Shown: positions 1 through 5,414 of the stretch, in pieces
Layout: each line of letters opens with the position of its first letter
Position numbering within the stretch: the stretch's first letter is position 1
DNA from: Bacteroidales bacterium
GTDB lineage: Bacteria > Bacteroidota > Bacteroidia > Bacteroidales > Muribaculaceae
NCBI GenBank assembly: GCA_014800105.1
Contig: JAAVGQ010000145.1
Span: 1 to 5,414 of the forward strand
Direction of reading: 5' to 3'
DNA length: 5,414 nucleotides
Program-made: the position numbers and the translations under genes
The notes under the pieces: generated by a model
What the model saw: the letters and a program-made list of their open reading frames with translations, nothing else
Told to the model about the DNA's origin: nothing
The model's database searches: none

Positions 1-2282
1 CGGTTGAGGAACTCGGGACGTATGGTCTGCTTAAGCATGTCCAGTACCTGACCCTTAGTCACCTCGATAGTTTCCTCGCGGTTTTCAGGCGTCATCTTTT
101 CAAAGTTCTCTCTTATCACGTTGGAACCCATGTTGCTGGTCATGATGATAATCGTGTTCTTGAAGTTAACCATGCGGCCCTTGTTGTCAGTGAGACGGCC
201 ATCATCGAGAACCTGAAGAAGGATGTTGAATACATCAGGATGAGCTTTTTCAATCTCATCAAACAGGACAACTGAATATGGTTTACGTCTCACAGCCTCA
301 GTGAGCTGACCACCTTCATCGTAACCTACGTATCCGGGAGGTGCTCCGACGAGTCGAGACACTGCATGTTTCTCCTGATATTCATTCATGTCGATACGAG
401 TCATCATGTTTTCGTCATCGAAGAGGTATTCAGCCAAAGCCTTGGCAAGCTCAGTCTTACCTACGCCGGTAGTTCCAAGGAAGATGAAAGAACCGATAGG
501 ACGTTTCGGGTCGTTAAAACCGGCACGTGAGCGTCTCACGGCGTCAGCAATTGCCTGGATTGCATCCTCCTGACCAATTACGCGGCCGTGAAGTTCTTCT
601 TCAAGGTGAAGGAGTTTCTCCTTCTCGCTCTGAACCATCTTGTTTACAGGAATTCCGGTCCAGCGAGAGACAACGTCAGCGATATCTTCGGCATCAACTT
701 CTTCCTTGATAAGGGCCTTCTCGCCCTGCATCATGTTGAGCTGTTCCTGAATCGTTTGATTTTCATTCTCCTTTTCCTTGATGCGGCTGTAACGAATTTC
801 AGCGACCTTGGCATAGTCACCTTCACGTTCAGCGCGCTCTGCCTCAAAGTTAAGCTGCTCGATATCAATTTTGTTCTGCTGAATCTTATTGATGAGTTCC
901 TTCTCAGCTTTCCACTTGGCTGAGTATTGACTTTCTTCCTCGCGGAGCTGAGCAAGATCTTTTTCAATCTCTTTGACCTTTTCAGTATCACCCTCGCGCT
1001 TAATAGCCTCGCGCTCGATTTCTTTTTGAGCTATCATACGGGTAATTTCATCGAGAGCCTGCGGTACTGAGTCAATTTCAAGACGAAGCTTTGAAGCTGC
1101 CTCATCCACCAGATCAATAGCCTTATCAGGCAGGAAACGGTCAGTAATATAACGTTCAGAGAGCTGGACGGCCGCAATAATAGCCTCGTCACGAATGCGC
1201 ACCTGATGGTGATTTTCGTATCGCTCCTTCAAGCCACGGAGGATAGCGATAGCGCTGAGTTCATCAGGCTCGTTAACCATGACTTTCTGGAATCGACGCT
1301 CAAGAGCCTTATCTTTTTCAAAGTATTTCTGATACTCGTCAAGCGTAGTAGCACCAATGCTGCGTAGCTCACCACGTGCAAGAGCTGGCTTAAGGATATT
1401 TGCAGCATCCATAGCACCTTCACCCTTTCCGGCACCCACGAGGGTGTGAATTTCATCAATAAAGAGGATGATTTCACCGTCGCTCTGTGTTACTTCGTTA
1501 ACGATAGCCTTGAGTCGTTCCTCAAATTCACCCTTATACTTGGCACCTGCAACAAGTGCACCCATATCAAGAGAGTAAATCTGCTTGGTGCGGAGGTTCT
1601 CGGGAACGTCACCGCGAACTATGCGCTGAGCAAGACCTTCAGCGATTGCCGTCTTACCGGTACCGGGCTCACCTATGAGCATCGGGTTATTCTTGGTACG
1701 GCGGCTCAGAATCTGAAGAACACGACGAATTTCATCGTCTCGACCGATGACGGGATCAAGCTTTCCTGAACGGGCACGTTCGTTCAGGTTGATAGCATAC
1801 TTGCTGAGTGCGTTATATGTATCTTCTGCACTTTGGTCGTTGGCTTTCTTGCCCTTTCGCAATTCCTCGATTGCTGCACGTATATCTTTTTCAGTGAGGC
1901 CTGAATCCTTAAGGATAGTAGAAGCCGGACTGCTGATTTCAAAAATTGCTAAAAGGAGAGCTTCAAGAGTAACATACTCGTCTCCCATTTTCTTAGCGAT
2001 ATCAAGCGCCTTTTGCAATACATCATTGGATGTACGGCTCAAGTAAGGCTCAGCTCCACTCACTTTGGGTTGAGACTGAATTTCACGTTCAACCTGCTGT
2101 TCGACGACAGCCAGATTAGCGCCCACTTTCTGGAAAATAAATTTCACAAGCGAGTCACCTTCCGTGAGAACACCTTTAAGAATATGTACAGGCTCGATTG
2201 CCTGCCCACCGGCTTCACGGGTGAATTCTACAGCTTTTTGAATCGCCTCTTGAGACTTGATTGTAAAGTTATTGAAATTCAT
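1..2282 (-). CDS. clpB: ATP-dependent disaggregase ClpB (Hsp100), C-terminus cut off by window edge
   Basis: ClpB is a cytoplasmic hexameric AAA+ chaperone that threads aggregated proteins through its pore, working with DnaK/DnaJ/GrpE. The minus-strand frame is open without interruption for 760 codons from ATG at 2282. Order: Clp N-domain (about 1-145); first ATPase domain with Walker A GEPGTGKT (204-211), pore-loop Tyr249, Walker B Asp276-Glu277 and arginine fingers Arg329-Arg330; a charged coiled-coil middle domain (about 405-520); second ATPase domain with Walker A GTTGVGKT (603-610), pore-loop Tyr651 in GYVG, Walker B Asp675-Glu676 and sensor-1 Asn717. These positions run two residues below E. 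coli ClpB as I recall it, so no large indel or frameshift is likely. The middle domain separates it from ClpA and ClpC-type proteins. The last two bases visible (CG) begin an Arg codon at the place of the second-ring arginine finger; roughly 100 residues lie outside the window. No Shine-Dalgarno site precedes the start, as is usual in Bacteroidota. Confidence 0.97.
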   Translation of the reverse strand, partial: MNFNNFTIKSQEAIQKAVEFTREAGGQAIEPVHILKGVLTEGDSLVKFIFQKVGANLAVVEQQVEREIQSQPKVSGAEPYLSRTSNDVLQKALDIAKKMGDEYVTLEALLLAIFEISSPASTILKDSGLTEKDIRAAIEELRKGKKANDQSAEDTYNALSKYAINLNERARSGKLDPVIGRDDEIRRVLQILSRRTKNNPMLIGEPGTGKTAIAEGLAQRIVRGDVPENLRTKQIYSLDMGALVAGAKYKGEFEERLKAIVNEVTQSDGEIILFIDEIHTLVGAGKGEGAMDAANILKPALARGELRSIGATTLDEYQKYFEKDKALERRFQKVMVNEPDELSAIAILRGLKERYENHHQVRIRDEAIIAAVQLSERYITDRFLPDKAIDLVDEAASKLRLEIDSVPQALDEITRMIAQKEIEREAIKREGDTEKVKEIEKDLAQLREEESQYSAKWKAEKELINKIQQNKIDIEQLNFEAERAEREGDYAKVAEIRYSRIKEKENENQTIQEQLNMMQGEKALIKEEVDAEDIADVVSRWTGIPVNKMVQSEKEKLLHLEEELHGRVIGQEDAIQAIADAVRRSRAGFNDPKRPIGSFIFLGTTGVGKTELAKALAEYLFDDENMMTRIDMNEYQEKHAVSRLVGAPPGYVGYDEGGQLTEAVRRKPYSVVLFDEIEKAHPDVFNILLQVLDDGRLTDNKGRMVNFKNTIIIMTSNMGSNVIRENFEKMTPENREETIEVTKGQVLDMLKQTIRPEFLN

Positions 2283-2349
2283 AATGTGTGTTATTTTTAG
2301 TATTTATTTCTTTTTGATTTCTTGTTCACTTTGTCTTTTATTCTTTTAA

Positions 2350-2378
2350 CAAATATAAAGCCGTTTTGTTAGACCATA
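2350..2378 (-). promoter_or_regulatory. Candidate clpB promoter (Bacteroides-type)
   Basis: Read on the minus strand, TATATTTG (2357-2350) matches the Bacteroidota primary-sigma -7 box TAnnTTTG exactly. A weak -33 candidate, TATG (2378-2375), lies 17 bp upstream of it, where the consensus is TTTG or TTG about 19-21 bp away. Transcription would begin near 2343, giving a leader of about 60 nt before the clpB start. No CIRCE operator (TTAGCACTC-N9-GAGTGCTAA) is visible, so heat control by HrcA is not supported here. The -7 match is seen directly; promoter activity is inferred. Confidence 0.55.
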
Positions 2379-2380
2379 CA

Positions 2381-2411
2381 TTGTAAAATCTCGCGCTAAA
2401 TATTAACTTTG
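2381..2411 (+). promoter_or_regulatory. Candidate promoter for the DUF5106-mnmA-bfn gene run
   Basis: TAACTTTG (2404-2411) is an exact match to the Bacteroidota -7 consensus TAnnTTTG, and TTG (2381-2383) sits 20 bp upstream at the expected -33 distance. Transcription would start near 2418, leaving a leader of about 54 nt before the ATG at 2472. The -7 box is also one arm of an imperfect inverted repeat (2402-2442), which could be an operator. Both elements are visible; function is inferred from their consensus, their spacing and their position ahead of a co-directional gene run. Confidence 0.65.
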
Positions 2412-2442
2412 CATATTAAAAGTTGATTTCAACGAAGTTAAT
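2402..2442. repeat. Imperfect inverted repeat overlapping the rightward -7 box
   Basis: The arms ATTAACTTTG (2402-2411) and CGAAGTTAAT (2433-2442) are complementary at nine of ten positions, with the one exception a G-T pair. A smaller inverted repeat, GTTGA-TT-TCAAC, occupies 2422-2433 between the arms, and a perfect 10-bp palindrome AGTTATAACT follows at 2446-2455. The left arm lies upstream of the expected transcription start, so this would be a DNA operator rather than an RNA hairpin. In sequence this rich in A/T, chance symmetry is a real alternative. Confidence 0.35.
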
Positions 2443-2471
2443 TGCAGTTATAACTACAAAAACCATGCCAA

Positions 2472-3374
2472 ATGAAGACACCAATCATAGCAATAATAAT
2501 TTCACTGCTTGCCCCCTTATACATGAGGGCAGCTGAGGATACTCTTTTCAAGTATCCCGAAGCGCCTGATACAATGTCAAATATGACTGATCGTTGCTCA
2601 TACGTTATCGACCACTTCTGGGATCGATGCAACTTCAATCATGCTTTCACCGTAAAGGAAAAACTGAACGGTGCCATGGGCGATTATTTCCAGCTTATGC
2701 CCTATGCTGATGAAACCGTAGCAATTAATTCCATAAATAAACTCATTGAGAAAGTTAAGAAGAATCCAACCCAGTTGCTTACATTGGCTGAAATGGCTGA
2801 GGGATACCTTTACAGTGATACTGCCCGTATTATCTGGGATGCCGGTTACTACCCTTTTGCTGAAGCTGTTGCTTCTCACAAGAAGATAAAACAGGCTGAT
2901 AAAGCCCGTTTTGTTGCACAGGAATGTATTCTTGGAGGTTCCCAAGTGGGCATGATTGCTCCGGATATTACTTTTATTGATAAGGACGGTAAGACCAAGA
3001 AACTTAGCGAAATTCCGGCAGGATACGTTATCCTGTTCTTCAATGAGCCTGATTGCAGTGACTGCATGATGACCCGCGTTAGATTGTCAGCTGACTACAA
3101 TATCAATCAGTTCATAGAGAAAGGTCAACTTAACATCGTGAGCATATACCCCGGTTCAGCCAAGGATGCTGAATGGATTGAAGGCTTAAAAAGGGTTCCC
3201 GAGAACTGGATAGCAGGCGCCTCAGAAGAAGCTGACCAACTGTATGATATGCGAAACAAACCGGTTATATATTATCTGAACAACCGTCACAAGATTCTCT
3301 CAAAGTCCATGACTGCTGACCAGTTGATTAGAGCATTCCAGACAATCAATACTCGCACTGACAAAGCCGAATAA
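2472..3374 (+). CDS. Secreted DUF5106 / thioredoxin-like fold protein
   Basis: Predicted periplasmic 300-residue protein of a family common in Bacteroidales; substrate and partner are unknown. Residues 1-21 form a signal peptide (MKTP, hydrophobic stretch 5-17, cleavage probably after Ala20 or Ala21). No lipobox cysteine is present, so a soluble periplasmic form is expected. Residues about 23-155 resemble the helical DUF5106 region. Residues about 160-292 look like an AhpC/TSA-TlpA-type thioredoxin fold: GxxAPD at 160-165, strand YVILFF at 185-190, the dithiol motif Cys195-Ser-Asp-Cys198 in the setting EPDCSDC, and the likely cis-proline Pro264. An intact CxxC argues for a redox-active thiol pair. 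Cys42, Cys53 and Cys152 are extra cysteines in the mature part. The start at 2472 gives the signal peptide; an earlier ATG at 2465 is out of frame. It heads the rightward run, ending 8 bp before mnmA. The fold call is fairly firm; a role as disulfide reductase or oxidase is inference. Confidence 0.8.
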   Translation: MKTPIIAIIISLLAPLYMRAAEDTLFKYPEAPDTMSNMTDRCSYVIDHFWDRCNFNHAFTVKEKLNGAMGDYFQLMPYADETVAINSINKLIEKVKKNPTQLLTLAEMAEGYLYSDTARIIWDAGYYPFAEAVASHKKIKQADKARFVAQECILGGSQVGMIAPDITFIDKDGKTKKLSEIPAGYVILFFNEPDCSDCMMTRVRLSADYNINQFIEKGQLNIVSIYPGSAKDAEWIEGLKRVPENWIAGASEEADQLYDMRNKPVIYYLNNRHKILSKSMTADQLIRAFQTINTRTDKAE

Positions 3375-3382
3375 TTGCAAGA

Positions 3383-4471
3383 ATGAAGATAGCAGCCTTA
3401 ATTTCAGGTGGTGTAGATAGTGCCGTGGCATTGCACCTATTAAAGGAACAAGGACACGATCTCACGTTGTTTTATATCCGCATAGGAATGGATAACGGCG
3501 AGGGTGATTGTCATGCTGAGGAAGACATCGAAATGTGTTCTCTGATAGCTAAACGTTACGGATTACCACTCGAAATTGTTTCATTGCATCAGGAATACTG
3601 GGATAACGTGATGGAGTATGCGCTAAGAACTGTAAAATCAGGCCTTACTCCTAACCCGGACATCATGTGTAACAAGATGATCAAGTTTGGTTTCTTCGAG
3701 CAGCGCTGGGGTAAAGACTTTGACATGACTGCCACCGGTCACTATGCTTCAACTGAGATTATTGACGGTTTTAAGTATCTGACGACTGCAGTTGACCCCG
3801 TTAAAGACCAGACTGATTTTCTTGCCCGTATTGATTATGCACAGCTTTCCCACCTGATGTTCCCTCTTGGAGCCCTGCCAAAATGTCAGGTGCGCCAGAT
3901 AGCTATTGACGCTAAGTTGCCTAATGCTTACCGCAAGGATAGTCAGGGCATCTGTTTCCTGGGAAAAATTAACTATAATGACTTCATTGCCCGTCATCTC
4001 GGTGAAAAACAGGGACCCATCATTGAGATTGAAACCGGGAAGAAGCTTGGGACCCATCGTGGTTACTGGTTCCACACCATTGGCCAGCGTAAAGGGCTTG
4101 GTCTAAGTGGCGGTCCGTGGTATGTTGTCAAGAAGAATGTCCACGATAACGTTATATACGTGAGCCAGGGCTTTGACACATCAAAGCAATACAGTTCTTC
4201 GGTTCACCTTACCGAAACTCAGTTCATTACGCGTGACCCATGGCCCGACGGTTGTGACAAAAAGGAGATAATGTTCAAGAACCGTCATGCTCCTGATTTC
4301 ATCCCCGCTACCATTACCAGAATGGATGAAGGTGATTATTTCATTGAGACTGAGCGACCGGTGCAAGGTGTAGCTCCCGGGCAATTTGGCATTATATATG
4401 ACAGGGACGCTCACATCTGCCACGGAAGCGGTATTATCACCGGACTGTCAAGCAAACAGTTGAGTATTTAA
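3383..4471 (+). CDS. mnmA: tRNA-specific 2-thiouridylase MnmA
   Basis: MnmA makes 2-thiouridine at wobble position 34 of Lys, Glu and Gln tRNAs in the cytoplasm: it adenylates U34 with ATP and then inserts sulfur passed along a persulfide relay. At 362 residues it matches the family length (E. coli about 368). The PP-loop SGGVDS is at 8-13, the tRNA-reading motif [10 protein letters not shown] at 89-98 contains catalytic Cys96, ATGHYA follows, and the second catalytic Cys191 lies in [21 protein letters not shown] marks the central domain, and a beta-barrel C-terminal domain ends with APGQFG and GSG motifs. All key residues are present. Bacteroides species are known to carry more than one MnmA-like gene; this copy, with its [14 protein letters not shown] segment (30-43), resembles the Bacteroides copy that keeps the canonical motifs. 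It starts 8 bp after the DUF5106 gene, so co-transcription is likely. Confidence 0.96.
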   Translation: MKIAALISGGVDSAVALHLLKEQGHDLTLFYIRIGMDNGEGDCHAEEDIEMCSLIAKRYGLPLEIVSLHQEYWDNVMEYALRTVKSGLTPNPDIMCNKMIKFGFFEQRWGKDFDMTATGHYASTEIIDGFKYLTTAVDPVKDQTDFLARIDYAQLSHLMFPLGALPKCQVRQIAIDAKLPNAYRKDSQGICFLGKINYNDFIARHLGEKQGPIIEIETGKKLGTHRGYWFHTIGQRKGLGLSGGPWYVVKKNVHDNVIYVSQGFDTSKQYSSSVHLTETQFITRDPWPDGCDKKEIMFKNRHAPDFIPATITRMDEGDYFIETERPVQGVAPGQFGIIYDRDAHICHGSGIITGLSSKQLSI

Positions 4472-4499
4472 TTAACCATAATACACATTTATAAAATAT

Positions 4500-4503
4500 A
4501 GGA
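4500..4503 (+). promoter_or_regulatory. Weak Shine-Dalgarno-like AGGA before the DUF151 gene
   Basis: AGGA lies 8 bases upstream of ATG 4512, a workable ribosome-binding distance. It is the only recognisable Shine-Dalgarno-like site ahead of any start in this window; the other starts have only A/T-rich leaders. It supports the start at 4512 but may be accidental, since Bacteroidota rely little on this pairing. Confidence 0.4.
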
Positions 4504-4511
4504 TAAGTAAA

Positions 4512-5111
4512 ATGGCTAATGATGATAAGATAAAACTTCGATTAATGGGACTCTCTTACAGTCAGCTTCAGTCTGGAGCGTATGCTCTTATTCTGGCTCA
4601 GGTTGATGGCCCGGTACGTATACCTGTTGTTATCGGAGCATCTGAAGCACAATCAATCGCCATTAAACTGGAGGGTATTACCCCTCCCCGTCCCTTGACT
4701 CATGACCTCTTTGCAAGTTTCGTTCAGGCATTCGGAATCCAGCTCAAGGAGCTGTTCATTTATAAATTTGAAGATGGTATCTTCTCGAGTGAGCTGACAT
4801 TCAGTGACGGCGTGAGAACAGTGCAGCTCGATTCAAGGACATCTGATGCAATCGCAATAGCCTTGCGCACCGGCACACCTATATATACTACCCGCAGTAT
4901 TCTTGAAGAGACAGGCTTTGTTCTCGAAAATGATCCAACTGTTGTGGCTGATACTAAGGTTGAGGAAGATAACGCTCCTACGGAGCCACGCATTGAAAAT
5001 CTCGCAATAGAAGAATTGGAGCGAATGCTCAATAAACTCATTGATGACGAGGACTACGAGGAAGCACAGCGCATCAAAACCCTCCTTGACGAGAAGCGAA
5101 AGAATTTGTAA
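4512..5111 (+). CDS. Bifunctional nuclease family protein (DUF151) with C-terminal UVR motif
   Basis: Cytoplasmic 199-residue protein. Residues about 7-135 are the DUF151/BFN domain, named after plant proteins reported to cut both RNA and DNA: the visible signatures are VVIGASEAQSIAI (39-51), RPLTHDLF (60-67) and DSRTSDAIAIALRTGTPIY (107-125). An acidic linker at about 139-160 (EEDNAPTEPR region) leads to a charged helical UVR (UvrB/UvrC-type) motif at about 164-197, with EELERML and EDYEEAQRIKTLLDE as the recognisable core. UVR motifs mediate protein-protein contact in UvrB-UvrC and also occur in McsA and ClpC. The two-part architecture is known in Bacteroidota and plants, so it is not a new fusion. 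Whether this bacterial form is a nuclease in the cell is unproven. It lies 40 bp after mnmA and 39 bp before the permease gene. Confidence 0.9.
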   Translation: MANDDKIKLRLMGLSYSQLQSGAYALILAQVDGPVRIPVVIGASEAQSIAIKLEGITPPRPLTHDLFASFVQAFGIQLKELFIYKFEDGIFSSELTFSDGVRTVQLDSRTSDAIAIALRTGTPIYTTRSILEETGFVLENDPTVVADTKVEEDNAPTEPRIENLAIEELERMLNKLIDDEDYEEAQRIKTLLDEKRKNL

Positions 5112-5150
5112 CATTAAATTATTGATAAATAACAATATAAATCACATTAT

Positions 5151-5414
5151 ATGAAAGCCATCCGATTAAGATTAGCGATAATGAACTTCCTGGAGTTCGC
5201 GGTGTGGGGGGCTTATCTCACCTCCCTGGGAAGCTATCTTTTTGAACTGAATCTCGCATCCAAGATTGGAATTTTCTATGCAATCCAAGGTATCGTTTCA
5301 ATCTTCATGCCAGCCTTGATCGGAATGGTGGCTGACCGGTGGCTTCCGGCTCAAAAGACCCTGAGTATGTGTCATTTGCTTGCAGGTGTTTCAATGCTTG
5401 GCGCAGGAGTCTAC
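5151..5414 (+). CDS. NupG-type nucleoside:H+ symporter (MFS), N-terminal part only
   Basis: The first 88 codons of an inner-membrane transporter are visible; the frame is open to the right edge. The N-terminus (MNFLEF at 11-16, WGAYLTSLGSY at 19-29) and the later MPALIGMVADRWL (53-65) match the E. coli NupG/XapB family of proton-coupled nucleoside or xanthosine permeases, which have 12 membrane helices and about 420 residues. Three hydrophobic segments are visible, at about 8-30, 38-60 and 69-88. The VADRW loop corresponds to the conserved MFS loop between helices 2 and 3. The start at 5151 keeps the usual short basic N-terminus (MKAIRLR); Met11 would cut into helix 1. There is no Shine-Dalgarno site, only an A/T-rich 39-bp gap after the DUF151 gene with no terminator. 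Substrate (general nucleosides or xanthosine) cannot be decided from this fragment. Confidence 0.92.
   Translation, partial: MKAIRLRLAIMNFLEFAVWGAYLTSLGSYLFELNLASKIGIFYAIQGIVSIFMPALIGMVADRWLPAQKTLSMCHLLAGVSMLGAGVY

Noticed and set aside
588..923. A 111-codon plus-strand open frame opposite clpB, with hydrophobic stretches resembling a membrane protein.
   Set aside because: It lies wholly opposite the ClpB middle domain, whose charged coiled-coil codons read as hydrophobic residues on the other strand. ClpB is unmistakable, and the frame has no start context or family resemblance. The other open frames opposite clpB (for example 388-573, 1446-1769, 1747-2046, 2013-2300) were rejected for the same reason.
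2283..2471. CIRCE/HrcA operator or other known heat-shock element for clpB.
   Set aside because: No TTAGCACTC-N9-GAGTGCTAA-like sequence is present on either strand of the intergenic region; only general promoter boxes and A/T-rich symmetric sites are visible.
2465..2536. A 23-codon open frame whose ATG lies 7 bases before the DUF5106 start, out of frame with it.
   Set aside because: It could act as a decoy start, but it has no ribosome-binding site, an unremarkable peptide and overlaps the signal-peptide codons; chance is the simplest explanation.
2598..2945. A 115-codon minus-strand open frame inside the DUF5106 gene, and a shorter one at 2438-2638.
   Set aside because: Both are antisense to a gene with clear signal-peptide and thioredoxin-fold features, and neither has a promoter or recognisable domain.
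3749..4075. A 108-codon minus-strand open frame inside mnmA.
   Set aside because: It is antisense to the catalytic region of MnmA with no independent support; the same holds for 4181-4423 and, opposite the DUF151 gene, 4760-5041 and 4833-5135.
4472..4511. Internal promoter or terminator between mnmA and the DUF151 gene (also considered at 5112-5150).
   Set aside because: Neither gap contains a TAnnTTTG box or a G/C-rich hairpin followed by a T run; both are simply A/T-rich.

Overview
The window looks like core chromosome of a member of the Bacteroidales (phylum Bacteroidota). Three things point there: the two promoter candidates carry the Bacteroides-type -7 box (TAnnTTTG), Shine-Dalgarno sites are absent or weak ahead of A/T-rich start regions, and the gene families are typical of the group. 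These are a DUF5106 plus thioredoxin-fold periplasmic protein, the Bacteroides style of MnmA, a DUF151 nuclease fused to a UVR motif, and a NupG-type nucleoside symporter. Genus cannot be fixed from the sequence.

Layout: from the left edge to 2282, the minus strand holds the first 760 codons of the disaggregase ClpB, cut off just before the arginine finger of its second ATPase ring. A 189-bp A/T-rich divergent intergenic region (2283-2471) holds back-to-back promoter candidates, one for clpB leftwards and one for a rightward gene run. Rightwards come a secreted DUF5106/thioredoxin-like protein (2472-3374), mnmA for tRNA 2-thiolation (3383-4471), a bifunctional-nuclease/UVR protein (4512-5111) and the first 88 codons of a nucleoside:H+ symporter (5151 to the right edge). 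Gaps between the rightward genes are 8, 40 and 39 bp. No terminator hairpin is visible in them, so a single transcript is plausible.

Functionally this is a stress, redox and nucleic-acid housekeeping neighbourhood: protein disaggregation, a periplasmic thiol-fold protein of unknown substrate, wobble-uridine thiolation, a nuclease-family protein and nucleoside uptake. No mobile element, CRISPR array, RNA gene or clear defence system is present. The least understood parts are the DUF5106 protein, the UVR-tailed DUF151 protein and the compact shared promoter region. I found no convincing evidence of a wholly new system.
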